From Urechis unicinctus (lineage: Eukaryota; Annelida; Polychaeta; Xenopneusta; Urechidae): DNA of 64,000 nucleotides. Within the stretch, counting starts at the first letter, position 1, and each line of letters opens with the position of its first letter. The stretch covers positions 10,633,694 to 10,697,693 of the forward strand of contig CM067348.1 of assembly GCA_034190875.2 (NCBI GenBank), written 5' to 3'. A program made the position numbers and the translations under genes. The notes beneath the pieces are model-generated. The model was not told the origin of the DNA and made no database searches. It saw only the letters and a list, made by a program, of their open reading frames with translations. This document shows, piece after piece, positions 12,440 through 23,730 of the stretch.

Positions 12440-13372
12440 GGTTACTGGTGATAAGGAAGAATTAATCGCGGGAAGGTTATTGGTGATAAGGGGCATTCAT
12501 CACGGTAAGGTGACTGGTGATAAGGGGCATTCATCACGGTAAGGTGACTGGTGATAAGGGGCATTCATCACGGTAAGGTGATTGGTGATAAGGGGCATTC
12601 ATCACGGTAAGGTGATTGGTGTTAAAGGGGCATTCATCACGGTAAGGTGACTGGTGATAAGGGGCATTCATTACGGTAAGGTGACTGGTGATAAGGGGCA
12701 TTCATCACGGTAAGGTGATTGGTGTTAAAGGGGCATTCATCACGGTAAGGTGACTGGTGATAAGGGGCATTCATCACGGTAAGGTGACTGGTGATAAGGG
12801 GCATTCATCACGGTAAGGTGATTGGTGTTAAAGGGGCATTCATCACGGTAAGGTGACTGGTGATAAGGGGCATTCATTACGGTAAGGTGACTGGTGATAA
12901 GGGGCATTCATCACGGTAAGGTGATTGGTGTTAAAGGGGCATTCATCACGGTAAGGTGACTGGTGATAAGGGGCATTCATCACGGTAAGGTGACTGGTGA
13001 TAAGGGGCATTCATCACGGTAAGGTGATTGGTGATAAGGGGCATTCATCACGGTAAGGTGATTGGTGTTAAAGGGGCATTCATCACGGTAAGGTGACTGG
13101 AGATAAGGGGCATTCATTACGGTAAGGTGACTGGTGATAAGGGGCATTCATCACGGTAAGGTGATTGGTGTTAAAGGGGCATTCATCACGGTAAGGTGAC
13201 TGGTGATAAGGGGCATTCATCACGGTAAGGTGACTGGTGATAAGGGGCATTCATCACGGTAAGGTGACTGGTGATAAGGGGCATTCATCACGGTAAAGTA
13301 ACTGATGATAAGGGGCATTCATCACGGTAAGGTAACTTGTGAAAAGGGGCATTCATCACGGTAGGGAAATTT
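12440..13372. repeat. 34/35-bp minisatellite, about 27 copies, organised as 103-bp trimers
   Basis: Core GGTAAGGTGACTGGTGATAA then GGGGCATTCATCAC. A 35-bp variant carrying GGTGTTAAAGGGG appears at 12621, 12724, 12827, 12930, 13067 and 13170. The spacing is 103 bases except for one interval of 137 (103+34). This is a higher-order repeat of three monomers with one extra monomer inserted. Confidence 0.98.
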
Positions 13373-13811
13373 AAACATAAAGGCCGGATACGGTATAGTG
13401 TGTACACGCGTAGTTCCGGTTTGCGCGTTTTAATTAAACCAACACAAGCCGGGCCGATTTACTGCTGATCTTGTTTTATCGCGCATTTAAAACCGAGCTC
13501 AGCGATTGCTTCTTCGCTGTTAAAAACGCACCCAAAACGCAGTCTTGGGGTTAATTACAAAATACCAGCTCCAATTATATTGGCCCCAAGCACGCATCAG
13601 GCAGGTTCGCTCGTGTAAAACGCGGTCAGTAACTACCGTGCCGCGCGCAGGTACTTCCGCGAAACGTGCGCTACAACACTTAATGTCTAGAGTACGAGCA
13701 GGATGAAGGGCGAGGCTTACGCTCCACGTAGAGCACTCGCATCACTACCTCTGCAGAGCAGAATATACTCTTGCCTTAAGAGCATGTCATGGATGGTGTC
13801 TTAAATTGCCC
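13373..13811. other. Unique, CpG-containing stretch
   Basis: No gene recognised. It is relatively rich in CG-containing words compared with the arrays around it. Confidence 0.5.
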
Positions 13812-14068
13812 GTTACATATACATAGATAGGCGTCGACCCCCGCACCGGACGAACTACTCATATCGACACATTGTGTACATATACATAGATAGGCGTCGA
13901 CCCCCGCACCGGACGAACTACTCATATCGACACATTGTGTACATATACATAGATAGGCGTCGACCCCCGCACCGGACGAACTACTCATATCGACACATTG
14001 TGTACATATACATAGATAGGCGTCGACCCCCGCACCGGACGAACCACTCTTAACGACACATTATGTAT
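13812..14068. repeat. 63-bp minisatellite, 4 copies
   Basis: The first three copies are essentially identical; the fourth diverges at its right end. Core ATAGATAGGCGTCGACCCCC and CATATCGACACATTGTG. Low divergence implies recent expansion. A 21-residue repeat frame is open on the minus strand. Confidence 0.97.
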
Positions 14069-14194
14069 ATCTCTGTCCATGAAGTAGGACGCATATAAAC
14101 TTCATTCACAGGATCAGATTTCCGATCAGGTTTGTTTACTGGTATAAGTCAGCCAATGCAAGTTACATTGATGCTGTGTTTATAAACACATTAG

Positions 14195-14912
14195 CTTTGT
14201 TAAGTTACATGAGAGATTCGTTTCATGATATGTTAGCTTCGTTTAGTTAACTGAAAGCTTCGTTTCATGATATGTTAGCTTCGTTTAGTTAACTGAAAGC
14301 TTCGTTTCATGATATGTTAGCTTCGTTTAGTTAAGTGAGAGCTTCGTTTCATGATATGTTAGCTTTGTTTAGTTAAGTGAGAGCTTCGTTTCATGATATG
14401 TTAGCTTTGTTTAGTTAAGTGAGAGCTTCGTTTCATGATATGTTAGCTTTGTTTAGTTAACTGAAAGTTTCGTTTCATGATATGTTAGCTTTGTTTAGTT
14501 AAGTGAAAGCTTCGTTTCATGATATGTTAGCTTTGTTTAGTTAACTGAAAGCTTCGTTTCATGATATGTTAGCTTTGTTTAGTTAACTGAAAGCTTCCTT
14601 TCATGATATGTTAGCTTTGTTTAGTTAACTGAAAGCTTCGTTTCATGATATGTTAGCTTTGTTTAGTTAACTGAAAGCTTCGTTTCATGATATGTTAGCT
14701 TTGTTTAGTTAACTGAAAGCTTCGTTTCATGATATGTTAGCTTTGTTTAGTTAAGTGAGAGCTTCGTTTCATGATATGTTAGCTTTGTTTAGTTAACTGA
14801 AAGCTTCGTTTCATGATATGTTAACTTTGTTTAGTTAAGTGAGAGCTTCGTTTCATGATATGTTAGCTTTGTTTAGTTAAGTGAGAGCTTCGTTTCATGA
14901 TTATTAAGCTTT
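14195..14912. repeat. 42-bp minisatellite, about 17 copies
   Basis: Core GTTAGCTTTGTTTAGTTAAC, then TGAAAGCTTCGTTTCATGAT. Two allelic states recur: AACTGAAAGCTT (HindIII present) and AAGTGAGAGCTT (absent). They change together at two positions, so they are two monomer lineages. Confidence 0.97.
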
Positions 14913-15122
14913 GACAGACAGTGAATGTTTCTCCGATTCATGTAGATTTTGTTTAGTTACATATAAGCATTGCTTTGTTTCGTGACAGACAGTGAATGTT
15001 TAGTTACATATGAGCATTGCTTTGTTTCGTGACAGACAGTGAATGTTTAGTTACATATAAGCATTGCTTTGTTTCGTGACAGACAGTGAATGTTTAGTTA
15101 CATATTAGCATTGCTTTATAAC
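14913..15122. repeat. 47-bp minisatellite, about 4 copies
   Basis: Core GACAGACAGTGAATGTTTAG, then TTACATATAAGCATTGCTTT. GTTTAGTTA, AAGC and GTTTCRTGA stand in the same order as in the 42-bp units next door, so this looks like a derived unit with altered period. Confidence 0.93.
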
Positions 15123-15127
15123 TGTCA

Positions 15128-15588
15128 TTCTGCTGACAGGCGTAAGTCAAACGGTTACAGGTGTAAGTCAAGCGGTGACAGGTGATAGTCAAGCAGTGAC
15201 AGGTGTTAGTCAAGCGGTGACAGGTGTTAGTCAGGCGGTGACAGGTGTTAGTCAAGCGGTGACAGGTGTTAGTCAAGCGGTGACAGGTGTAAGTCAAGCG
15301 GTGACAGGTGATAGTCAAGCAGTGACAGGTGTTAGTCAAGTGGTGACAGGTGTAAGTCAAGCGGTGACAGGTGTTAGTCAAGCGGTGACAGGTGTTAGTC
15401 AGGCGGTGACAGGTGTTAGTCAAGCGGTGACAGGTGTTAGTCAAGCGGCGACAGGTGTTAGTCAAGCGGTGACAGGTGTTAGTCAAGCGGTGACAGGTGT
15501 TAGTCAAGCGGTGACAGGTGTAAGTCAAGCGGTGACAGGTGTAAGTCAAGCGGTGACAGGTGTTAGTCAAGCGGTGACAGGTATTAGG
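15128..15588. repeat. 21-bp minisatellite, about 22 copies
   Basis: Unit close to GTGACAGGTGTTAGTCAAGC+G. Variants GTAAGTC, GATAGTC and CAGGCGG are interspersed, and a block with GATAGTCAAGCAGTG occurs at about 15182 and about 15308. Both strands stay open (VTGVSQA and CHRLTNT heptads). Confidence 0.97.
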
Positions 15589-15888
15589 AAGATTTGTTGT
15601 AATGTAAATACAATCGCCGATGCCGGTTGACAGATTAATGACTCGACAATGTCGAGATAAGCATTGTGCTATATTTAGACGCAAGCTGGGCAACCAATGT
15701 ACACACCATATAGCGGAGATACGTGTTATATGTGGAGACGCTCACACGACACGATGTTGCATTATTTCACCAACAACAAACACATACATTTACAAGCACA
15801 TACATCCACCAATTTACATAAACGTGACGTCCAACACCTCCCACGCAAACACCTCAACCGACAACAACCCTCACCCCACCCCACCCGA

Positions 15889-16305
15889 CCTGCTGATGCT
15901 ACTGATACTGATGCTACTGATGCTACTGATGCTGATGCTACTGATGCTACTGATGCTGCTGCTACTGATGCTACTGATGCTGATGCTACTGATGCTGATG
16001 CTACTGATGCTGCTGCTACTGATGCTACTGATACTGATGCTACTGATGCTACTGATGCTAATGCTACTGATGCTACTGATGCTGCTGCTACTGATGCTGC
16101 TGCTACTGATGCTACTGATGCTGCTGCTACTGATGCTGCTGCTACTGATGCTACTGATGCTGCTGCTACTGATGCTACTGATGCTGATGCTACTGATGCG
16201 GATGCTGCTACTGATGCTACTGATACTGATGCTACTGATGCGGATGCTGCTACTGATGATGCTGCTGATATTGTTTCTGATGCTGTTGGTGCTACTGATG
16301 CTATT
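15889..16305. repeat. Compound trinucleotide repeat (GCT ACT GAT)
   Basis: Permutations of GCTACT, GATGCT and ACTGAT in about 6- to 15-base sub-units over about 415 bases. Open in three or more frames (Ala/Thr/Asp, Leu/Met, Ser/Ile). No flanking protein similarity. Confidence 0.96.
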
Positions 16306-16472
16306 AAGACGAGGACAGTGTGGCTCTGGTGGGAGGTAGTTAGGACGGCGTGCCTGACAGACGCTCTCTCGGAAAGCCACGGGGCGCCGTGTCAACACGC
16401 ACACACACAGAGGCTCGGTGGGGCCGGTGGAAATCAAAGCGCCGAGGGCACTTAATGTAGGCCTAAATCAGC

Positions 16473-16735
16473 TGTCGTGGTTATATCACCATTGCCATGG
16501 GCGGTATGGTTATATCATTATTGCCATGGGTGGTATGGTTATATCATTATTGCCATGAGTGGTATGATTATATCATTATTGTCATAGGCGCTATGGTTAT
16601 ATCATTATTGCCATGGGTGGTATGGTTATATCATTATTGTCATAGGCGCTATGGTTATATCATTATTGCCATGGGTGGTATGGTTATATCATTATTGTCA
16701 TAGGCGCTATGGTTATATCATTATTGTATATCAGA
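16473..16735. repeat. 29-bp minisatellite, about 9 copies, alternating monomers
   Basis: Core GGTTATATCATTATTG then CCATGGGTGGTAT or TCATAGGCGCTAT. From about 16580 the two types alternate strictly, giving a 58-bp dimer. Confidence 0.96.
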
Positions 16736-16867
16736 ACGGGAGATGTGGCTGATGAGGTAAATGACAACAGGAGGTGTGGTTATAACCACCTCTGAAAGAG
16801 GAAGATGGGTCTGAGAATATATGACACAGAGGGAGATATAATAGTTATAACTATATTTACAAGTGGT

Positions 16868-17515
16868 AGAGAGCCATAATCCTATGAGTTCAATAGAGCC
16901 ATGACCCTATTATATCAACAGAGCCATGATCCTATAAGCTCAACAGAGCCATGATCCTATAAGCTCAACAGAGCCATGTGACCATTCGATCAACAGAGCT
17001 TTGATCCTGTGAGAATAATTGATCCTGTGAGATCCACATAACCATGATCCTGTTAGATCCACATAACCATGATCCTGTTAGATCCACATAACCATGATCC
17101 AGTCAGATCTACATAACCATGATCCTATTAGATCCACATAACCATGATCCTATTTGATCCACATCACCATGATCCTGTTAGATCCACATTACCATGATCC
17201 AGTCAGATCCACATAACCATGATCCTGTTAAATCCACATAACCATGATCCTATTAGATCCACATAACCATGATCCTATTAGATCCACATAACCATGATCC
17301 TGTTAGATCCACATAACCATGATCCTGTTAGATCCACATAACCATGATCCTGTTAAATCCACATAACCATGATCCTATTAGATCCACATAACCATGATCC
17401 TGTTAGATCCACATAACCATGATCCTATTAGATCCACATAACCATGATCCTATTAGATCCACATAACCATGATCCTGTTAGATCAAGATAACCATGATCC
17501 TGTTAGATCAATTGA
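16868..17515. repeat. 25-bp minisatellite, about 26 copies
   Basis: Right part: CCACATAACCATGATCCTGT plus TAGAT, with GATC twice per unit. The left part (16868-16990) is a same-length relative with AGAGCCATGATCCTATAAGC. CCTGTTA and CCTATTA variants are mixed throughout. Confidence 0.97.
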
Positions 17516-18014
17516 GTCAGTATTCAGTTAGCTCGATAGAGTTATGATCTCGTGAGATGAATTATCAACAGGGTTATGACCCAACCAGTCAATCGTTCAC
17601 AGCTCGCCCCATATATTCAACACGCCTGAGTAAACCCCTCACAATCACGGGAATAACTTAACGCATTGTGCTTCACAGGGATCGCTTGCTTTCCATCCAT
17701 CAGCACTACCTCAATACAACATTTCCACAATGCATCAATCCTATACAAACACTGTTCTCGGCGGCACGACATCACTCAACCTCACTTGGTGACACAGGGG
17801 GAACGAGTCTGGACTCATGAGGTGGCCAACCCAGGTCAAACAATGGAGCAGCTATGGAGGGTGCTAGCAGTGGTCACGACCGCAAATGTTGATGCAACGA
17901 GCAGGAAAATCATATACGATCATTAATATCATATCTAGATAAGGTTCAACTCTGTAAACATGAGACTTTATAATGACTTTAGAGTTGCCTTATAATGAAC
18001 ACGTCTCTCAGTTA
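17516..18014. other. Unique stretch
   Basis: About 500 bases; the open frame of 86 residues at 17666-17926 shows no recognisable domain. Nothing else seen. Confidence 0.55.
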
Positions 18015-18135
18015 ATCACCTTAACACAGACTCATTCCGGCTTTATCACCTAAGCACAGACTCATTCCGGCTATATCACCTTAACACAGAATCATTCCGG
18101 CTATAACACCTTAGCACAGACTCATTCCGGCTATA
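18015..18135. repeat. 30-bp repeat, 4 copies
   Basis: Core CAGACTCATTCCGGCTATA followed by TCACCTTAACA. Confidence 0.92.
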
Positions 18136-18289
18136 CGGAACACTGGTCAAAGTAACGGTCACCTGGGGTCAACAATAAGTCATAACTCCCCTCCCAGTTT
18201 CAGTAACGTTAAATACACAAGATAAGCTTTCTGTTGATCCGTTGTCAGCGTATACGGCGATATGCCGACGCCAACAATGGATCAGCCTC

Positions 18290-18365
18290 GACGAGATGGC
18301 CAGCTGCCACGAGGTGGCGGCATGTCCAGCTGCCACGAGGTGGCGGCGTGTCCAGATGCCACGGC
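18290..18365. repeat. 26-27-bp repeat, 2.5 copies
   Basis: CCAGCTGCCACGAGGTGGCG occurs twice and in part a third time. The unit holds a GCCACGAGGTGGC near-palindrome and a CAGCTG E-box. Confidence 0.88.
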
Positions 18366-18562
18366 CCTTCAGCGGCAGCAGCATCAGACACGCTTTAAAC
18401 GTCGTCATCTTATCTCGACCCTCGTCGCTTCAGACAGGCGTGATCAATTCCTGTTTTCACGGCGAATGTCTCAAGGTAAATCGGACACCAAGGACTAGTG
18501 TCTGCAGTTTAAGACGCGGCGAGAAGAAGACCTTCTCGGCCGTTCCGTTAGGGGCACGGTGG

Positions 18563-18572
18563 CCTTATATGG
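18563..18572. promoter_or_regulatory. Candidate CArG box (SRF site)
   Basis: CCTTATATGG matches CC(A/T)6GG exactly and sits in the longer near-palindrome GGCCTTATATGGCC. It lies in the CpG-rich segment, 84 bases before a perfect CRE. Function is inference only. Confidence 0.3.
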
Positions 18573-18655
18573 CCGTCGAGGCCGCGGCTTGTTCGGCGGG
18601 CGGGCGGTTGGACACAGAGGGGGTCAGCTCGGAAAATCGATGGAGACGCCGCTGG

Positions 18656-18663
18656 TGACGTCA
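18656..18663. promoter_or_regulatory. Candidate CRE (CREB/ATF site)
   Basis: A perfect TGACGTCA palindrome in the same CpG-rich segment. Function is inference only. Confidence 0.3.
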
Positions 18664-19009
18664 GTGCCTGAGGACAACTTGCTTCAAGGTCCATATCACG
18701 GTGTATCAATGGCCGTGTGAAGGATGACGGGGAGAGACGAGGGAAGGCGAGGGGGTGTAGTGGGTGTGGCGGGTGGAGGGGGGTAGGGGGCAAACTGGGC
18801 ACAGAGAGCGTCCACAAACATAAGACTCAACGCTTAAACACATAAAACCTGCAGCGAGCGACCGTTGTCGGCATGGGCGAGTAGTGGTCTAGCGCCGCGT
18901 GGTCTGGTATAGCGAGGCGGAACATTCAAATGCACTTGATGACGAAGGTTTGGTGTCATTCGAAGAAAGACATCATCATGTTTTTAGGTATACGCCTGTC
19001 TGTCACTTT

Positions 19010-19195
19010 GACTAACATTTGTCTGACAGCTGCCTTGTAGCTGTCTGACGACTGCCTTATAGCTGTCTGACGACTGTCTTGTATCTGTCTGACAGCTGTC
19101 TTGTATCTGTCTGACAGCTGTCTTGTAGCTGTCTGACAGACAGTTGCCTTGTATCTTTCAGACGACCGTCTTTTAGCTATCTGACGACTGTCTTT
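19010..19195. repeat. 22-bp minisatellite, about 8 copies
   Basis: Core CTGTCTGACAGCTGTCTTGT. Monomers switch between GACAGCTG and GACGACTG. Confidence 0.92.
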
Positions 19196-19284
19196 AATAA
19201 ATGTGACTTTATGTCTACTTTACATTGTCAGAAGAACAGTAGTTTTATGTCATACTGTAGGTTTGCGTCATAAACCTAAGTTAT

Positions 19285-20368
19285 AAGTTAGCTATCACGC
19301 ATTACGTCTTGGTGTTTGATATCACGCATTACGTCTTGGTGTTTGCTATCACGCATTACGTCTTGGTGTTTGCTATCACGCATTACGTCTTGGTGTTTGA
19401 TATCACGCATTACGTCTTGGTGTTTGATATCACGCATTACGTCTTGGTGTTTGATATCACGCATTACGTCTTGGTGTTTGATATCACGCATTACGTCTTG
19501 GTGTTTGCTATCACGCATTACGTCTTGGTGTTTGCTATCACGCATTACGTCTTGGTGTTTGATATCACGCATTACGTCTTGATGTTTGATATCACGCATT
19601 ACGTCTTGGTGTTTGCTATCACGCATTACGTCTTGGTGTTTGATATCACGCATTACGTCTTGGTGTTTGATATCACGCATTACGTCTTGGTGTTTGCTAT
19701 CACGCATTACGTCTTGGTGTTTGATATCACGCATTAAGTCTTGGTGTTTGCTATCACGCATTACGTCTTGGTGTTTGATATCACGCATTACGTCTTGGTG
19801 TTTGATATCACGCATTACGTCTTGGTGTTTGATATCACGCATTACGTCTTGGGGTTTGCTATCACGCATAACGTCTTGGTGTTTGATATCACGCATTACG
19901 TCTTGGTGTTTGATATCACGCATTACGTCTTGGTGTTTGCTATCACGCATTACGTCTTGGTGTTTGATATCACGCATTACGTCTTGGTGTTTGATATCAC
20001 GCATTACGTCTTGGTGTTTGATATCACGCATTACGTCTTGGTGTTTGCTATCACGCATTACGTCTTGGTGTTTGATATCACGCATTACGTCTTGGTGTTT
20101 GCTATCACGCATTACGTCTTGGTGTTTGATATCACGCATTACGTCTTGGTGTTTGCTATCACGCATTACGTCTAGGTGTTTGCTATCGCGCATTACGTCT
20201 TGGTGTTTGATATCACGCATTACGTCTTGGTGCTTGCTATCACGCATTACGTCTTGGTGTTTGCTATCACGCATTACGTCTTGGTGTTTGATATCACGCA
20301 TTACGTCTTGGTGCTTGCTATCACGCATTACATCTTGGTGCTTGCTATCACGCATTACGTCTAGGTGA
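19285..20368. repeat. 27-bp minisatellite, about 40 copies, two monomer types
   Basis: Core ATCACGCATTACGTCTTGG plus TGTTTG. Monomers read either GATATC (EcoRV) or GCTATC at one junction. The array is highly homogeneous apart from this binary site and a handful of private changes. Period 27 leaves a 355-residue minus-strand frame (MRDxKHQDV) and several plus-strand frames open; treated as artefacts. Confidence 0.98.
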
Positions 20369-20404
20369 TGTCAAATGATTCATGCATGGCGTCTAGTGTT
20401 ATCA

Positions 20405-20530
20405 AATGACATATTGGATTGATCATTGCCTTATCCATGACATATTGGATTGATCATTGCCTTATCCATGAGTATTGGATTGATCATTGCCTTATCCACG
20501 ACATATTGGATTGATCATTGCATTATCCAA
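20405..20530. repeat. 31-bp repeat, 4 copies
   Basis: Core CATATTGGATTGATCATTGC followed by CTTATCCATGA. The third copy lacks a few bases. Confidence 0.93.
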
Positions 20531-21364
20531 TCCTGCCATACGACGCCCGTCTGTACCGAGCGCTGCGTAAGTCGTCCAGGAATGATGTCACTAGGAGCAG
20601 ACCCCGCGGAATGTCCACGCACTGCTGTAGCGGCCACTGATCACCTGTATACAGAGATCCGTGCGAGCTTAGCTTCTCGGTGAGGACAACATGCGGGGAA
20701 TGGGGGCGGCTGCTCGGGTTCAACTACGGAAGAATTAAGTCAGGTTTCGCGCGAGCGCTATAACTGACCAGCGTCCAACTTGGAGTACTCGTCCCACGTG
20801 ACTTAACACGAAAGCAGCACGTTACCAACCAGCAGGTGTTTGTTGGCTGAACTGCTACTTTGAAAACCCATTGATGTCTAATGGATATTTTAGTAGTCAT
20901 TGACACCATAACCTTGTTTTAAAAAATAATATTTTTTTTTTGAAATATAACGCTTGGAAAGTCCACCGGCAACATAGGGTCGGAACATTGTCTGCCACAT
21001 AAACGTTAATTGCACTTGTTAAGTGCCCAATGAATGTTATTTCCGTATGTTCATGAATTCATTATCATACATTAGCATATCGAGACCGTTTAACGAATGA
21101 CAGGACCCTAAGAACCAATCACAGGCGACGTTTTCCCTGAGACAACTGTTATTGGTGAATATTTGATAGCAACAAAACAACAACAAATGATTAAATTAAA
21201 TGATCAATTTTGGACAGGGTCCTGTAGGCCGTTGTAGCGAGGATGGGTGTGAAGTTATTTAGGCGGTGACTTTTATTTCGGAATGGGCCGATGCAGGATG
21301 AGTCCACACGACGCAGGGTGGCCAAATATGAATTGCGTTGTTGTTTTTAATACGTGACTGTCGT
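20531..21364. other. Unique stretch
   Basis: About 830 bases, AT-rich in its second half with a T run at about 20932-20940. No gene or element recognised. Confidence 0.55.
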
Positions 21365-21915
21365 CAGCGCCGGTGACTCAGTGACTGACACCTTCCTACA
21401 GCGAACGGTCATGTCATTCAGTGACTGACACCTTCCTTCAGCGGACGGTCATGTCATTCAGTAACTGACTTCACCCTACAGCGAACGGTCATGTCATTCA
21501 GTGACTGACACCTTCCTACAGCGGACGGTCATGTCATTCAGTGACTGACACCTTCATACAGCGGACGGTCATGTCATTCAGTGATTGACACCTTCATACA
21601 GCGGACGGTCATGTCATTCAGTGACTGACACCTTCCTACAGCGGACGGTCATGTCATTCAGTGACTGACACCTTCCTACAGCGGACGGTCATGTCATTCA
21701 GTGACTGACACCTTCCTACAGCGGACGGTCATGTCATTCAGTAACTGACACCTCCCAACAGCGGATGGTCATGTAACTCAGTGACTGGAACCTCCTTACA
21801 GCGGATGGCCATGTGACTCAGTGACTGACTCCTCCCTACAGCGAACGGCCATGTCATTCAGTGACTGTAACCTCCTTACACAGGATGGCCATGTCATTCA
21901 GTGACTGACTGTCGG
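21365..21915. repeat. 40-bp minisatellite, about 14 copies
   Basis: Core CAGTGACTGACACCTTCCTA then CAGCGGACGGTCATGTCATT. The middle copies (21500-21740) are near-identical; the ends are diverged, as expected if turnover acts on the centre. Confidence 0.97.
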
Positions 21916-22394
21916 CACCCTTTACTCTAGTACGTCTGCGGGCAACAGGATTGTTTCTTTAACACACACCAGCATCCATACCGAGCCACTCGTTCCCAAA
22001 CACCGACAACTTTATATATTATGCACGAACTGCGCGCCAACATAATCGCCCATTGTATTTGCCCATAATCTATGGCAAATGGCTGCCTGGTCCTTGTCTT
22101 ACCAGCCTGCCACAAGGCAAACAACAAAACCCGTACAATTGGCTTAAGAGGGGAAAAGCTAGTGACCCTAGAGAATGCAAACAGTGTAATTAAGAACAGT
22201 GGTCATATTTACCAACGTGATCACTGGTGCAAACCATACACGCTACTACGCCTGCGCAACTCACACAGGCAGGCAGGCAGGCCCCACAAGCTAACACACA
22301 CATCATCTTCTGACGAACGGAGGAAGAGGACGAGAACACGATCTCTGTCGCTGGTTAAGGTCCACTCAACCTTACTGATCACATCCGTCACGGA
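21916..22394. other. Unique stretch
   Basis: A 132-residue open frame (22072-22470) runs into the next repeat; its N-terminal part has no recognisable domain. Nothing else seen. Confidence 0.5.
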
Positions 22395-22600
22395 CGTCTC
22401 CCTGAATGGTCAAGCCCCTCCCCTGAATGGTCAAGCCACTCCCCTGAATGGTCAAGCCCCTCAGTCTTGAATTGCCAAGCCCCTCCCCCTGAATTGACAG
22501 GCCTCCACCCTTGAATGGTCAAGCCTCTCGTCCCGGACGGAGTGAAGTCGGCCTCTCGTCACGGACGGAGTGGAGTCGGCCTCTCGTCACGGACGAAGTG
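22395..22600. repeat. Short 20-bp and about 30-bp repeats
   Basis: About five diverging copies of CCCTGAATGGTCAAGCCCCT (22400-22530), then three copies of GGCCTCTCGTCACGGACGGA (22520-22600). Confidence 0.88.
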
Positions 22601-22784
22601 ATCCCAATCACATCACTGCGATCAAGACGGCCTTGTATATAAACAATAGACATTGACATACATTCAAGGAGTGGATCACAGGGTCGGTGATGGGTCGGAC
22701 GACCAGCCCAGCATGGCCAGAGCCCGACCGGAGCCTTGAGATGGATGTTAACATGGCATCCTGACGACCCGCCCAGCATAACCA

Positions 22785-22915
22785 TCATGACATAGATGCC
22801 ACAACCATCGTGACATAGATGCCACAACCACCGTGACATAGATGTCACAACCATCGTGACATATATGTCACAACCAGCGTGACATAGATGTCATAACCAT
22901 TGCGACATAGATGCA
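22785..22915. repeat. 23-bp minisatellite, about 6 copies
   Basis: Core CGTGACATAGATGTCACAAC. GTGACATAGATGTCAC is itself an imperfect inverted repeat. Confidence 0.93.
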
Positions 22916-23056
22916 GAGACCCATCCTTAAGAACCTCATCAGACCCCGCTAAATCTCGACAGATACATTCCTCGTTTTGCATCCCGCATGTTTGCGGTCT
23001 CGCCTAACGAACACACTCGTTAGTATCTAGAATGACGGTGGGCTTTTCGTTTACAT

Positions 23057-23058
<2 letters not shown>

Positions 23059-23092
<34 letters not shown>
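23059..23092. repeat. (GT)n dinucleotide microsatellite
   Basis: About 17 uninterrupted GT units, followed by TTGCTGG. Confidence 0.98.
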
Positions 23093-23097
<5 letters not shown>

Positions 23098-23346
23098 GGC
23101 GGCGAGCTGCAATATGAACGCATAAATCAGCGCTTGAAGCTAGCATAACGGGACCCAGCTGCCTTTCGGGAGCCCTTGTTGAACACGGTCCTGATGAACG
23201 CGGTCCCTGGGTGGGTGTGGAACACTCCCAATATATGTGTGTACGTGAGCATGCTCCACGGTAAAATCCACCATTTTCAGATTGGCGACGCAGCGCGCGG
23301 CAGCGTGTTCCATGCGACGCACATCGCTCCCGGCAGCGTGCTCCAT

Positions 23347-23432
23347 GCCTGTGTATTGTCTGATGAGATGAAACGCCTGTGTATTGTCTGATGAGAGGAA
23401 ACGCCTGTGTATTGTCTGATGAGAGGAAACGC
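23347..23432. repeat. 28-bp repeat, 3 copies
   Basis: Core GCCTGTGTATTGTCTGATGA then GAGGAAAC. Confidence 0.92.
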
Positions 23433-23439
23433 CCGACAC

Positions 23440-23730
23440 TGTGGGTAGTTGAGGTTGTCAGATAGGTGACACTGTTGGTAGGTGTGGTGTCAGGTAGGTG
23501 ACACTGTAGGTGGGTGAGGTGTCAGGTAGGTGACACTGTAGGTGGGTGGGTGAGGTGTCAGGTAGGTGACACTGTAGGTGGGTGAGGTGTCAGGTAGGTG
23601 ACACTGTAGGTGGGTGAGGTGTCAGGTAGGTGACACTGTACGTGGGTCAGGTGTCAGGTAGGTGACACTGTACGTGGGTCAGGTGTCAGGTAGGTGACAC
23701 AGTGGATTTATTGGTGTCAGGTAGGTATCC
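23440..23730. repeat. 32-bp minisatellite, about 9 copies
   Basis: Core GTGTCAGGTAGGTGACACTG then TAGGTGGGTGAG. One copy has a 4-base GGTG expansion. GTGTC...GACAC forms a small stem in every unit. Confidence 0.95.

Larger units (their letters stand above)
18366..19009. other. Unique, CpG-rich stretch
   Basis: 18480-18700 is GC- and CpG-rich with GGCGGGCGGGCGG. A 138-residue plus-strand frame spans 18242-18658 but lacks a known domain and crosses the small repeat at 18290. It could be a promoter-like island or an unrecognised exon. Confidence 0.45.

Noticed and set aside
18242..18658. 138-residue frame in CpG-rich sequence
   Set aside because: Crosses a small tandem repeat and shows no domain; described as CpG-rich segment instead.
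19288..20355. 355-residue MRDxKHQDV repeat protein
   Set aside because: 27-bp array open in both directions; unit homogeneity at all codon positions gives no sign of coding constraint.
21100..21225. 10-bp inverted repeat ACAGGACCCT...AGGGTCCTGT as a MITE
   Set aside because: Inverted repeats of this length and spacing are expected many times by chance in 64 kb, and there is no target duplication.
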